A stretch of 64,000 nt of DNA from Bacteroidales bacterium. GTDB lineage: Bacteria > Bacteroidota > Bacteroidia > Bacteroidales > UBA10428. The notes beneath the pieces were generated by a model. The model saw only the letters and a list, made by a program, of their open reading frames with translations, searched no databases and was not told the origin of the DNA. Location of the stretch: positions 1 through 64,000 of the forward strand of contig JAFGTR010000005.1 of NCBI GenBank assembly GCA_016934055.1, read 5' to 3'. This document shows, piece after piece, positions 44,920-53,029 of the stretch. Position numbers and translations under genes: made by a program. Position 1 is the first letter of the stretch, and each line of letters begins with the position of its first letter.

Positions 44920-45666
44920 TTACAATCTCCGTTGAGAATCATCCATAAACCGCTTCATCCGGGCGAAATGAGAACCTTCCCAGTAAATTCTTTTACAGCC
45001 TGAACACTGATAAAACACAGAATAGAACTTACGGGTGAGGGGCTGAAGCTGATCAATAATTTTTTCCTTTTCAACGGGCACAATTTTTTCATTGCATTCG
45101 GTGCATCGTGTAAACGGATGGATGAAATTCTCAAGCTGAAGCCTGCTGATCACCTCGTTGAACTGCTGCTTTGGAGAAACAGATCTGACAAACATACCGC
45201 GGCTTACTTTTCCGTTCTTCAGTATGCCTTTATCACGGGTGAGGATAATACGCTTCTGGCTGAGGGCAACCTGAATAATTTCGGTATCATCATAATGCTT
45301 GTCATACAGACAGTCAAATCCGGCCATTCGCAAATACCGTGCAAGCTTCCCAAGGTGAACATCAAGAATAAATTTTGGTTCCCGCAAAACCCGTTCCCTT
45401 AACAATTGAACAGATGAAATGTCAAAGCTCTCGTAAACGGGATAAACTGATATGGTATCATCTTCCATGATACGGTAATTAAAATCCACCGGGTTACCAT
45501 TTACGGTTATCAGGTCAACTTCTGTATGCGGCACGCCCATTGATTCAATGGCATCCTTGACAGTTGTCACGCCATTAAAAGCATATGTAAAGCTATGCCT
45601 TCGGTATTGCTTTTTCAGAAAATCATTCAATTCCTCATAAAATCGAAATGTGGCATTTATGGCCAT
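44920..45666 (-). CDS. Mut7-C RNase domain protein with ubiquitin-like N-terminus
   Basis: This 248-aa protein has a small ubiquitin-like beta-grasp domain (Mut7-C ubiquitin, about residues 5-85, with VDLITVNGNPVDFNYRI and DDTISVYPVYE). A Mut7-C domain follows: FILDVHLGKLARYLRMAGFD, HYDDTEIIQVALSQKRIILT, RDKGIL. It is a PIN-like fold with the early Asp (LDVHLG) and later acidic residues that would bind metal. It ends with a zinc-ribbon-like pair CTECNEKIVP and YQCSGCKRIYW. The family is predicted to be a nuclease, untested here. ATG 45666 is preferred over a TTG 21 bases upstream. Confidence 0.9.
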   Translation of the reverse strand: MAINATFRFYEELNDFLKKQYRRHSFTYAFNGVTTVKDAIESMGVPHTEVDLITVNGNPVDFNYRIMEDDTISVYPVYESFDISSVQLLRERVLREPKFILDVHLGKLARYLRMAGFDCLYDKHYDDTEIIQVALSQKRIILTRDKGILKNGKVSRGMFVRSVSPKQQFNEVISRLQLENFIHPFTRCTECNEKIVPVEKEKIIDQLQPLTRKFYSVFYQCSGCKRIYWEGSHFARMKRFMDDSQRRL

Positions 45667-45775
45667 TGCACCTGAGATTTTGGGCAAAAATAAAAATTAT
45701 TATACTTTTATGAAACAAGAATTTATTACGCAGGTTTTTAATGTTTTAACTGATTCGATCTGTGTTTCACATGTT

Positions 45776-46000
45776 TAGCACCGTAGGTGCTAACTGTTTG
45801 TAGCAACAACATGTTAAAGTGCAAGTAAGCCCCGTAGGGGCGACCTTTTTATTCAGAAAACAATAATCAGCAGCACCTTGATGCACATAAGCCTTATCTG
45901 GATGGCTTTTACACTTAACAGGCCGCCCCTACGGGGCCGTCAGGAAAAACAGATCAAACATATATTCTTTTGCTACAAACAGGTTGCCCCGCTGGGGCAA
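45776..46000. repeat. multi-hairpin palindromic element, gtttgtagcaa type
   Basis: The ends are inverted: ctgtttgtagcaac at 45794-45807 and ttgctacaaacag at 45970-45982. Four short hairpins are spread along it: tagcaccgtaggtgcta (45776-45792), gccccgtaggggc (45829-45841), gcccctacggggc (45925-45937) and ttgccccgctggggcaa (45984-46000). A related copy in the other orientation is at 58855-59003. The remainder of this 678-base gap (to 46344) is AT-rich and shows a short frame at 45970-46194 that I do not accept as a gene. Confidence 0.8.
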
Positions 46001-46344
46001 TTAAAACTATTCCCGGCCTTGCCAATATAACCCCGAAAATTTTATCTGTTATTCTTCCTGGGGCAACAATCTCCATTATTGAGGGACTAATTAGCAATTG
46101 CAAGCTTGAGACTAATCTGAAAAGTATCATGGGAGATTTTCAGCCAACATCTGTTTTTTTAGAACAGGCTCATACTTTAAGTGAAAAGATTTGATTACAA
46201 GAATTTTTAAAAATGATTTTTCGTTTGATAATTTACCTGACCTGTTATGTTTATAATGTATGAACGGGATAATGATATTTGTTATTCTGAAAATAGTGTA
46301 TTTTGTTTACTTTTAATGATAATTATAACTTATAAAACCAACAT

Positions 46345-48630
46345 ATGACAAAATTCACCCGTGAAGAAGCATTACGGTATCATTCCTGTGGCAGGCCCGG
46401 AAAAATTGAAGTCATACCCACAAAGCCGTATAATACACAATATGATTTATCGATGGCTTATACACCGGGTGTTGCAGAGCCATGCCTTGAGATTCAAAAA
46501 AACAATGACGATGCCTATATTTATACGGCAAAATGTAACCTCGTTGCTGTTATATCAAATGGGACGGCCGTGCTTGGACTGGGCGATATCGGAGCCCTTG
46601 CGGGAAAGCCCGTGATGGAGGGCAAGGGCTTGCTTTTTAAAGTGTTTGCCGACGTTGATGTTTTTGATATCGAAGTCAATGAGAAGAGTGTTGATAAGCT
46701 CATTGCAACTATTGAAGCCATATCGCCAACATTTGGCGGAATAAACCTTGAAGATATCAAAGCGCCTGAATGTTTTGAAGTTGAAGAAAGGCTGAAGCAA
46801 AAGCTGGATATCCCGGTTTTTCATGATGACCAGCATGGCACAGCAATCATTTCCGGGGCAGGTTTGCTTAATGCCCTGGAAATAATAGAAAAAAAAATCA
46901 ATGAGATCAAGGTTGTTATAAACGGGGCAGGAGCCGCAGCCATATCCTGTGCAAAGCTTTATAAAAATCTTGGCGTTAAGGCCGACAATATTTATATGCT
47001 TGACAGCAAAGGACTGATAACCGCAAAAAGGACTGATTTAAATAAACATAAACAGGAATTTGCCCGGGACGTTTCAATAAATACACTGGCAGAAGTTCTG
47101 AAAGGGGCTGATGTATTCCTGGGACTCTCTGTTGGCAACATATTAACACCCGACATGCTGAAAACCATGGCTCCCAACCCTATAGTATTTGCCATGGCCA
47201 ATCCGGTGCCGGAAATCGCTTATGATGAAGCCATTAAAGTAAGACCTGATATCATCATGGCCACAGGACGTTCGGACTATCCTAACCAGATTAACAATGT
47301 GCTGGGATTTCCTTTTATTTTCCGTGGTGCATTGGATGTCAGGGCAAAAACCATCAATGAGGAGATGAAACTGGCTGCTGTACATGCCCTGGCAAAACTG
47401 GCAAAGGAAGATGTCCCTGAAGCAGTTAATGTGGCTTATAAAGTTCATAATCTTTCTTTCGGGAAAGAATACATTATTCCTAAGCCCCTTGATCCAAGGC
47501 TTATTACCAACGTGGCGCCTGCTGTTGCAAAAGCAGCAATGGAAACAGGTGTTGCCAGAATTCCGATTACCGACTGGAAAGGTTATAGCATTGAGCTTAT
47601 GAAACGTATGGGCTTATACAATAAGCTTGTTGATGATATCCGGATAAAAGCCGGTCAGCAGCCCAAGCGTATTATCATGGCCGATGCATCCAATTTTAAG
47701 GTCATCAAAGCAGCCCACCTTGTGCACATGGAGGGTATTGCAAAGCCGGTTCTGATGGGTAATGAAGATGAAATTCATAAAATGGCAAAACAATACAACC
47801 TCGATCTGGCCGGAATATCCATTATTGATAACTACAGTCCCAAAGAAGATAAAAGAAGAAAACGCTATGCTCAGTTGTTGTTTGAAAAACGACAGCGAAA
47901 AGGGATGACTTACGACGAAGCACATGAAAGGATAAAGGATCCTAATTATTTTGGCGTTATGATGGTAGAAACCGGTGATGCCGATGGGTTTCTGGCCGGT
48001 TTCTCCACCCGGTATGCGAATACTATACGTCCTGCCCTGCAGATTATAGGTTCTAACAATACCCAGAATCATATAGCCGGCATGTATATTATCATCACAA
48101 AACAGGGGCCCTTCTTTTTTGCCGATACCACGGTTAACATCAATCCGTCATCAAGGGCACTTGCTGACACAGCTCTGCTCACTGCCAATGAAGTAAGAAG
48201 GTTCAATATGGTACCAAAAATTGCCATGCTTTCTTTTTCTAATTTCGGATCAAACCGTACCGATAGTCCTAACAAGGTAAGAGAAGCTGTGGAGATACTT
48301 CACCGTGATTATCCCGATTTGATCGTTGACGGGGAAATCCAGGCAACATTTGCGTTTAACCGGCAACTGCGCATGGAGAAATTCCCGTTTTCAAAACTGG
48401 CCGATATGGAAGTCAACACTGTCATTTTCCCTGATCTCAATGCCGGAAATATTGCCTATAAAATGATGCAGGAACTGGCAGGTGCTGAAGTCATAGGTCC
48501 CGTTCTGATGGGTATTCGTAAACCCATCAATGTTCTTCAGATGAGCAGTTCAGTAAGGGAAATTGTTAATATGACGGCCATTACAGGTATTGATGCAAAA
48601 ACGGTATCGGATGAAATTATCAGCCTTTAG
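46345..48630 (+). CDS. maeB: NADP-dependent malic enzyme with phosphotransacetylase-like domain
   Basis: This 761-aa protein joins a malic enzyme (residues 1 to about 430) to a C-terminal phosphate acetyl/butyryltransferase-like domain (about 440-761), the MaeB layout. Malic enzyme motifs are YTPGVAEPC, the catalytic metal region FHDDQHGTAIISGAG, and the dinucleotide site VVINGAGAAAISCAKL. The C-terminal part shows FLAGFSTRYANTIRPALQI and VVDGEIQATFAFN-like text (LIVDGEIQATFAFN). It oxidises malate to pyruvate and CO2 with NADP+. In studied relatives the C-terminal domain is regulatory (acetyl-CoA) and lacks transferase activity. It is a single gene with a long upstream AT-rich leader region. 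Confidence 0.95.
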   Translation: MTKFTREEALRYHSCGRPGKIEVIPTKPYNTQYDLSMAYTPGVAEPCLEIQKNNDDAYIYTAKCNLVAVISNGTAVLGLGDIGALAGKPVMEGKGLLFKVFADVDVFDIEVNEKSVDKLIATIEAISPTFGGINLEDIKAPECFEVEERLKQKLDIPVFHDDQHGTAIISGAGLLNALEIIEKKINEIKVVINGAGAAAISCAKLYKNLGVKADNIYMLDSKGLITAKRTDLNKHKQEFARDVSINTLAEVLKGADVFLGLSVGNILTPDMLKTMAPNPIVFAMANPVPEIAYDEAIKVRPDIIMATGRSDYPNQINNVLGFPFIFRGALDVRAKTINEEMKLAAVHALAKLAKEDVPEAVNVAYKVHNLSFGKEYIIPKPLDPRLITNVAPAVAKAAMETGVARIPITDWKGYSIELMKRMGLYNKLVDDIRIKAGQQPKRIIMADASNFKVIKAAHLVHMEGIAKPVLMGNEDEIHKMAKQYNLDLAGISIIDNYSPKEDKRRKRYAQLLFEKRQRKGMTYDEAHERIKDPNYFGVMMVETGDADGFLAGFSTRYANTIRPALQIIGSNNTQNHIAGMYIIITKQGPFFFADTTVNINPSSRALADTALLTANEVRRFNMVPKIAMLSFSNFGSNRTDSPNKVREAVEILHRDYPDLIVDGEIQATFAFNRQLRMEKFPFSKLADMEVNTVIFPDLNAGNIAYKMMQELAGAEVIGPVLMGIRKPINVLQMSSSVREIVNMTAITGIDAKTVSDEIISL

Positions 48631-48654
48631 GCAGAGGGCTGCAATGTATATTGT

Positions 48655-48884
48655 CAGATTTGCTGATTTGCTGACCTGCCTGCGCTGTCGCTACGGCAGG
48701 CAGGTTTGATGATTTGTTGTGATTGGTATGATTGTTATGATTATTGGTCTTGTGGTCTGCTGGTCTTCTGGTCTGCTGGTCAAGAAGTCTTGAAGGCTGT
48801 TAGACTGTTAGTCTGGAAGTCGTAAAAGTCTTTAGTCTTCTTTATCTTTGTTCTTTGTTCTTGATTCTTGGCTCTTGTCACTGG
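48655..48884. repeat. composite repeat tract between convergent genes
   Basis: In plus-strand order: gatttgctgatttgctg, palindrome acctgcctgcgctgtcgcta...caggcaggt (48674-48705), ttgtgattggtatgattgtt (about 48717-48740), ggtcttctggtctgctggtc (about 48747-48781), gaagtcttgaag/gactgttag units, ctttgttctttgttcttgattcttgg (about 48846-48870) and cttgtcactggtcac running into the stop codon of the DUF3108 gene. It is the clearest example of the ordered tract seen after several stop codons. Confidence 0.92.
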
Positions 48885-49733
48885 TCACTTCTTCCCAAAC
48901 TCCAGCGGATACCGGTTGCCTTTTATATCAATCAGTGTTGCACGTACAGAACCGACAATAATCGGTGATTCAATATAAACCGGAATGCGGTTTTTGTCAT
49001 TGGTTACCCAAAGAAACATTTTCTCTCCCCCTTTAAAAACACTGCCCTGAATCAGCATCGCGCTGAATTTCATGCAGTCGATTTCGCCCATATCCCAGAT
49101 CTTCCTTGTTTCAGTTCCCAGGTACCTGAAATAGATGTTATATATTTCATTATCCAGCAGGATGGTAATGGGAATGGTATCATTGATAGCGTATTCCGAA
49201 AAGTCGAGGTTACGAACATAATAAAGAATCGAAACGATATCAAAAGTACAACCGGGTATCTCCAAAGTATCTTTTTGTAATGGCTTGTCACTCTTTCGGG
49301 TGTGTAAATAAGCCTTTCCTTTACGGTGATTAAAAACATACAGGTGTTTAAAGGCATAGCCCCCCTCGTAGACATCGCGATTAAAAACTATTGGTTTGAG
49401 CGATTCGGGGTAAACCCATGATTCATAGCGGTCACGCACCTTGAAAAACCAGTCCCAGCTTTTATATGTTGCTCCAACGGCAAGAAGGTGCAAACAGGGA
49501 ATATCGGAAACCATGCTTTCCCTCACCGAAAAATTGACTTCGCCAACATCAGTCCACCATATGAACCAATTGTAAGAAACCTGATAGCGTGCTTCTTCAC
49601 CCGGCTGAAAGGCAAAATTCTGTACCTTGCAGTCCGCCATCTGCCCCCTGACTGAATGGTTAATCAACAGTGCTGCCACGAGCAGGATAAAACCCAATAG
49701 TCTTCGAAAAAATTTTAAATAGCTAAAATTCAT
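48885..49733 (-). CDS. DUF3108 domain exported protein
   Basis: This 282-aa protein has a signal peptide or anchor (FFRRLLGFILLVAALLINHS) and a DUF3108 beta-structure: FAFQPGEEARYQVSYNWFIW, GEVNFSVRE, WFFKVRDRYESWVYPESLKP and the end GSVRATLIDIKGNRYPLEFG. Family members are periplasmic and uncharacterised; a lipid-binding or envelope role has been suggested by fold only. It is divergent from the AI-2E-type permease gene. Its stop codon lies at the edge of the composite repeat, in the sequence aagtgaccagtgacaag. Confidence 0.88.
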   Translation of the reverse strand: MNFSYLKFFRRLLGFILLVAALLINHSVRGQMADCKVQNFAFQPGEEARYQVSYNWFIWWTDVGEVNFSVRESMVSDIPCLHLLAVGATYKSWDWFFKVRDRYESWVYPESLKPIVFNRDVYEGGYAFKHLYVFNHRKGKAYLHTRKSDKPLQKDTLEIPGCTFDIVSILYYVRNLDFSEYAINDTIPITILLDNEIYNIYFRYLGTETRKIWDMGEIDCMKFSAMLIQGSVFKGGEKMFLWVTNDKNRIPVYIESPIIVGSVRATLIDIKGNRYPLEFGKK

Positions 49734-49870
49734 TCTATATTTGATATCTTAATTCTAAGGGTACAGATCATAAAACCACTATGAATACTAATCTGTAAAA
49801 GTAGAATTAAATAGATGTAAAAATAAAGATTTTGTAATTTTACAGTTAAACAAACCTTGTCCGTAAGCCG

Positions 49871-50971
49871 ATGAAACGTGATTATCCTTTTGGATTCCGT
49901 TTAACTTATGTTTTACTTTCCATTATCCTGCTGATCTATGGTGTTATCCTGGCAAAGGATTTTTTATACCCTTTGGCCTTTGGCATATTATTATCATATT
50001 TATTATATCCTATTGTCAATTTTCTCGAAAAAAAAGGCATCCCGAGAATTCTGGCCATATTGTCCGGAATCATATTGGGAATTGTTGTATTTGCTTCCAT
50101 AGGCTTCTTTATTTTCAAGAGGATCAGCTTATTTACCGATGATTTACCACTGTTCCGGCAAAAAATGATAGCGCACATCGAACAGTTTCAGTTTTATATA
50201 AACAAGGAATTTGGCATTCCCGGGGACAGTCTCAAGGAATTTCTCCTCAGCCATATCACCAACCTGGGTATACAATCGGGAAAAGTCTTTTCTGCAACTA
50301 CCGGAACCATTTTTAAAGTCCTGATGCAACCGGTATATGTATTTCTCTTTCTATATTACAGAACAAAATTTGCCTACTTTATTCTGAAAGTAGCAGGGAA
50401 GGATAACCGGCCCATTGTTGTAAAAATTTTGAAAGAGATAGCCACTGTAGTGACACGTTATATGCTGGGCGTTACAACAGTTGTTCTTATATTGTGTATT
50501 TTCAACTCAGCCGGTTACCTTATTATTGGCATTAAGTATCCGTTATTGCTAGGTGTTATATCTGCGTTGTTCAGCTTCATTCCATATTTCGGCAACTTCA
50601 TCGGAGGAGCCATCCCATTTCTTTTTGCCTTGCTGACAGAAGATTCTATGATATATTCACTGCGGGTGGTTATATTTGTATACATTGTTCATTTAATTGA
50701 AAACAATATCCTGTCCCCTAATATTGTGGGCAATAATGTAAGAATCAATCCTTTTGTTATCATTATAGGCCTTGTTATGGCAGGTATGATATGGGGTTTA
50801 CCGGGAATGCTGGTTATCATACCTTTCCTGGCCATGCTTACCATCGTCTTTAAATCTATACCGTCGATGCAACCCTATTCCTATTTGCTCGGCCCTCGTG
50901 GCACAAAAAGGCACGCACTTACTTTAGAAAATATAAGGAAATTTGCAGGCAGGATTAAGAACAAGGTTTAA
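49871..50971 (+). CDS. AI-2E family transporter
   Basis: This 366-aa membrane protein has seven to eight hydrophobic helices, with the family pattern of two N-terminal helices, a soluble middle part (about residues 70-150), and a C-terminal bundle. Motifs include PLAFGILLSYLLYPIVNFLE, LFSFIPYFGNFIGGAIPFLF and the near-end GLVMAGMIWGLPGMLVIIPF. The family (PF01594) includes TqsA-like exporters and YdiK-like proteins; substrates are mostly unknown, and AI-2 export should not be assumed. It ends 15 bases before the diacylglycerol-kinase-like gene, so the two are probably one operon. Confidence 0.92.
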   Translation: MKRDYPFGFRLTYVLLSIILLIYGVILAKDFLYPLAFGILLSYLLYPIVNFLEKKGIPRILAILSGIILGIVVFASIGFFIFKRISLFTDDLPLFRQKMIAHIEQFQFYINKEFGIPGDSLKEFLLSHITNLGIQSGKVFSATTGTIFKVLMQPVYVFLFLYYRTKFAYFILKVAGKDNRPIVVKILKEIATVVTRYMLGVTTVVLILCIFNSAGYLIIGIKYPLLLGVISALFSFIPYFGNFIGGAIPFLFALLTEDSMIYSLRVVIFVYIVHLIENNILSPNIVGNNVRINPFVIIIGLVMAGMIWGLPGMLVIIPFLAMLTIVFKSIPSMQPYSYLLGPRGTKRHALTLENIRKFAGRIKNKV

Positions 50972-50986
50972 TAAAAAATATTCCTT

Positions 50987-51361
50987 ATGAAAAAGATCGT
51001 TGACAGGTTCTCTGTAAAATCAAGAATAAAGAGTTTCTATTATGCATTCCGAGGCCTCGGATCGGCGTTCCGCCAGGAACATAATTTATGGATTCATACA
51101 CTTGCAGCCCTGGTGGCCGTGACTGCAGGTTTCATTCTCGGCATTAGTCTGTATGAATGGATGGTCATCGCATTAGTGATTGGTGGTGTTTTTGTAGCCG
51201 AATTATTCAACTCTGCAATTGAAAGCCTGGTTGATCTTATTTCACCGGATTTCAATAAAAAAGCCGGTATGATAAAGGATATGGCTGCCGGGGCAGTGCT
51301 TATTTCAGCTGTGACAGCATTGGTGGCAGGATTGATCATTTTTATCCCGAAATTGTTTTAG
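50987..51361 (+). CDS. dgkA: diacylglycerol/undecaprenol kinase family protein
   Basis: This 124-aa small integral-membrane kinase has the family's conserved elements: FYYAFRGLGSAFRQEHNLWIH near the N-terminus (I give it in two parts, FYYAFRGLGSAF and RQEHNLWIH), FVAELFNSAIESLVDLISPD (the ELFNSAIE catalytic motif), and KKAGMIKDMAAGAVLI. There are three membrane helices. In Gram-positive bacteria this branch phosphorylates undecaprenol; in E. coli DgkA acts on diacylglycerol. Which lipid is used here is not decided by sequence alone. It is 15 bases behind the AI-2E gene. Confidence 0.9.
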   Translation: MKKIVDRFSVKSRIKSFYYAFRGLGSAFRQEHNLWIHTLAALVAVTAGFILGISLYEWMVIALVIGGVFVAELFNSAIESLVDLISPDFNKKAGMIKDMAAGAVLISAVTALVAGLIIFIPKLF

Positions 51362-51391
51362 AAACTTATCATACATGATGAAAATAAACGC

Positions 51392-52795
51392 TCAGGCCTC
51401 TTTCGGGAGCAGGTTACGGATCCTTTCGATCTGCATTTGTTTATTGACTTCGCGCAGATTGCGGGCCGTTTCAGTAAAATACTGATGGCCTGAAATAAAT
51501 TTTATCTGCATGCGGTTCCAGTCGTTGATGGATTTTATCTTATCTCTTTCCTGGAGTTCCAGGTAAAGTGTATTTGAAACCGGTATCATATCGCTGCGGC
51601 CAAGATAATCGAGATCGGCATCGCACATAATTTCTTCAAGCTTGTTTTTTGGATTTGGAGGCAGTTTCGTTGAAAGAATAAGTTCACAAATTGTTTCAAT
51701 CTGAGACTGGGTATAATAAAAGTCAGGTAATATCTGCCGGGCAATGAGTGTACTGTAATGTTCATGGTTATCGTATCCAATTGTATGGCCGGTGTCATGA
51801 AATAATGCTGCTGTTTTCAACATCAGCAGATCCTCATCAACAAGTCCCTCACCAAGTCCGATAAGTTCAACCTGGGTTACAACGTCAACTGTATGCTTTA
51901 CATTGTGATAATAAAGGTTCTTGGGCAGTTCTTTTTCGAGTTTGTCGAGGATAATCTCCTGAAGGTCCATAAACTGAAGGAGCCCGTATCGTATGCTGAA
52001 ACGCTTGTTCGGAATAATACGTTTTTGCTGAAGTGAGAATTCAGGTTTAATGCCCCTGACAGTATATAACCTTATATCGCCTTTATATTTAACAGGCATA
52101 TTGCCAAAGAACTCACAGTCAAACAAGTCCTTTACGAGTTCATAAGTATAGGCTGAGATTAAAATTTGTCCGTCTTCACAGAATTGCCGGATGCGTGTGG
52201 CCATATTAACTGTATCACCCTTCACCTCATTGATCTGTTTCTTCCCGCTTTTAAACGAAGCAATCAGTGGGCCGGTGTGTATACCGATTCTCAATTTCCA
52301 TATCTTGTCGTCATAATATGACCGCTGGATGTCTTTGATATAATATTGCATTTCAACTGCAGCCTGCAAAACTTCTATAGGGTTGGTCAGTCGTTTTTTG
52401 GGAATGCCGCCTACACACATTATGGTATCACCTATGGTTTTGATACTCTTAATTTCATATTTTCTGATGATATTTTCAATATGCAGAAAAATTTCATCAA
52501 GGCTGTCAACAAGAACCTGGGAATCAACATGAGGGGAAATAGCCTGAAATCCCTGGGCATCAGCAAACAATACCGTAGCCGTTTTATATTTATAAAAGGC
52601 TTTCCTTCTGTCTACCGGCGCCTTTATTAGAAGATTCTGGCTGCTGTTTTTGGCAACCAGCTGTTTATAGTTTTCCACCTCATGGGTAAGAAGATCATTC
52701 TGACGGCTTAGTTTCTCGTTTTCTTCAACAAGTGCTTTATTCTGAAGAATTAACTCAGCTATATGCCTCAGAATACCTGATTTACGTTTACTCAT
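51392..52795 (-). CDS. class III nucleotide cyclase fused to HD domain
   Basis: This 467-aa cytosolic protein begins with a coiled coil (residues 8-50, LVEENEKLSRQNDLLTHEVE), then a class III adenylate/guanylate cyclase domain (about 70-250). Metal residues Asp79 (VLFADAQGF) and Asp123 (IKTIGDTIM) are kept, as are Lys119, Asn197 and Arg201 (KGDTVNMATRI). An HD phosphohydrolase domain at about 285-410 shows His297 and His301, the HD pair His333-Asp334 (LFHDTGH) and later acidic residues (MCDADLDYLG). It could both make and hydrolyse a nucleotide signal, or the HD may act on another substrate. It lies downstream of the propeller/GAF gene on the same strand. Confidence 0.88.
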   Translation of the reverse strand: MSKRKSGILRHIAELILQNKALVEENEKLSRQNDLLTHEVENYKQLVAKNSSQNLLIKAPVDRRKAFYKYKTATVLFADAQGFQAISPHVDSQVLVDSLDEIFLHIENIIRKYEIKSIKTIGDTIMCVGGIPKKRLTNPIEVLQAAVEMQYYIKDIQRSYYDDKIWKLRIGIHTGPLIASFKSGKKQINEVKGDTVNMATRIRQFCEDGQILISAYTYELVKDLFDCEFFGNMPVKYKGDIRLYTVRGIKPEFSLQQKRIIPNKRFSIRYGLLQFMDLQEIILDKLEKELPKNLYYHNVKHTVDVVTQVELIGLGEGLVDEDLLMLKTAALFHDTGHTIGYDNHEHYSTLIARQILPDFYYTQSQIETICELILSTKLPPNPKNKLEEIMCDADLDYLGRSDMIPVSNTLYLELQERDKIKSINDWNRMQIKFISGHQYFTETARNLREVNKQMQIERIRNLLPKEA

Positions 52796-53029
52796 AGATA
52801 AATGAAAATGCTGATGGCTAATTCATTTGCTTAAAAAACAATAGTGTTTTAATATGTTTAATTTACGATTATTTTTTATAAGAGTTTCCAGTTTTTAATA
52901 TAAGTTAAGTAATTTTTATAATATAAGTTACCCTGTTCATCGGGTATAACGCCTTTGTTTGAGGCTGAAAAAAACAAAGAAGTGACTGTATCACATTATT
53001 TTAAAAGATTTCTTTATTTATTTTCCTGG

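Noticed and set aside
45970..46194. 74-codon plus-strand frame upstream of maeB
   Set aside because: It begins inside a palindromic repeat without an ATG, and no family or signal is recognised. It could be a remnant but support is too weak.
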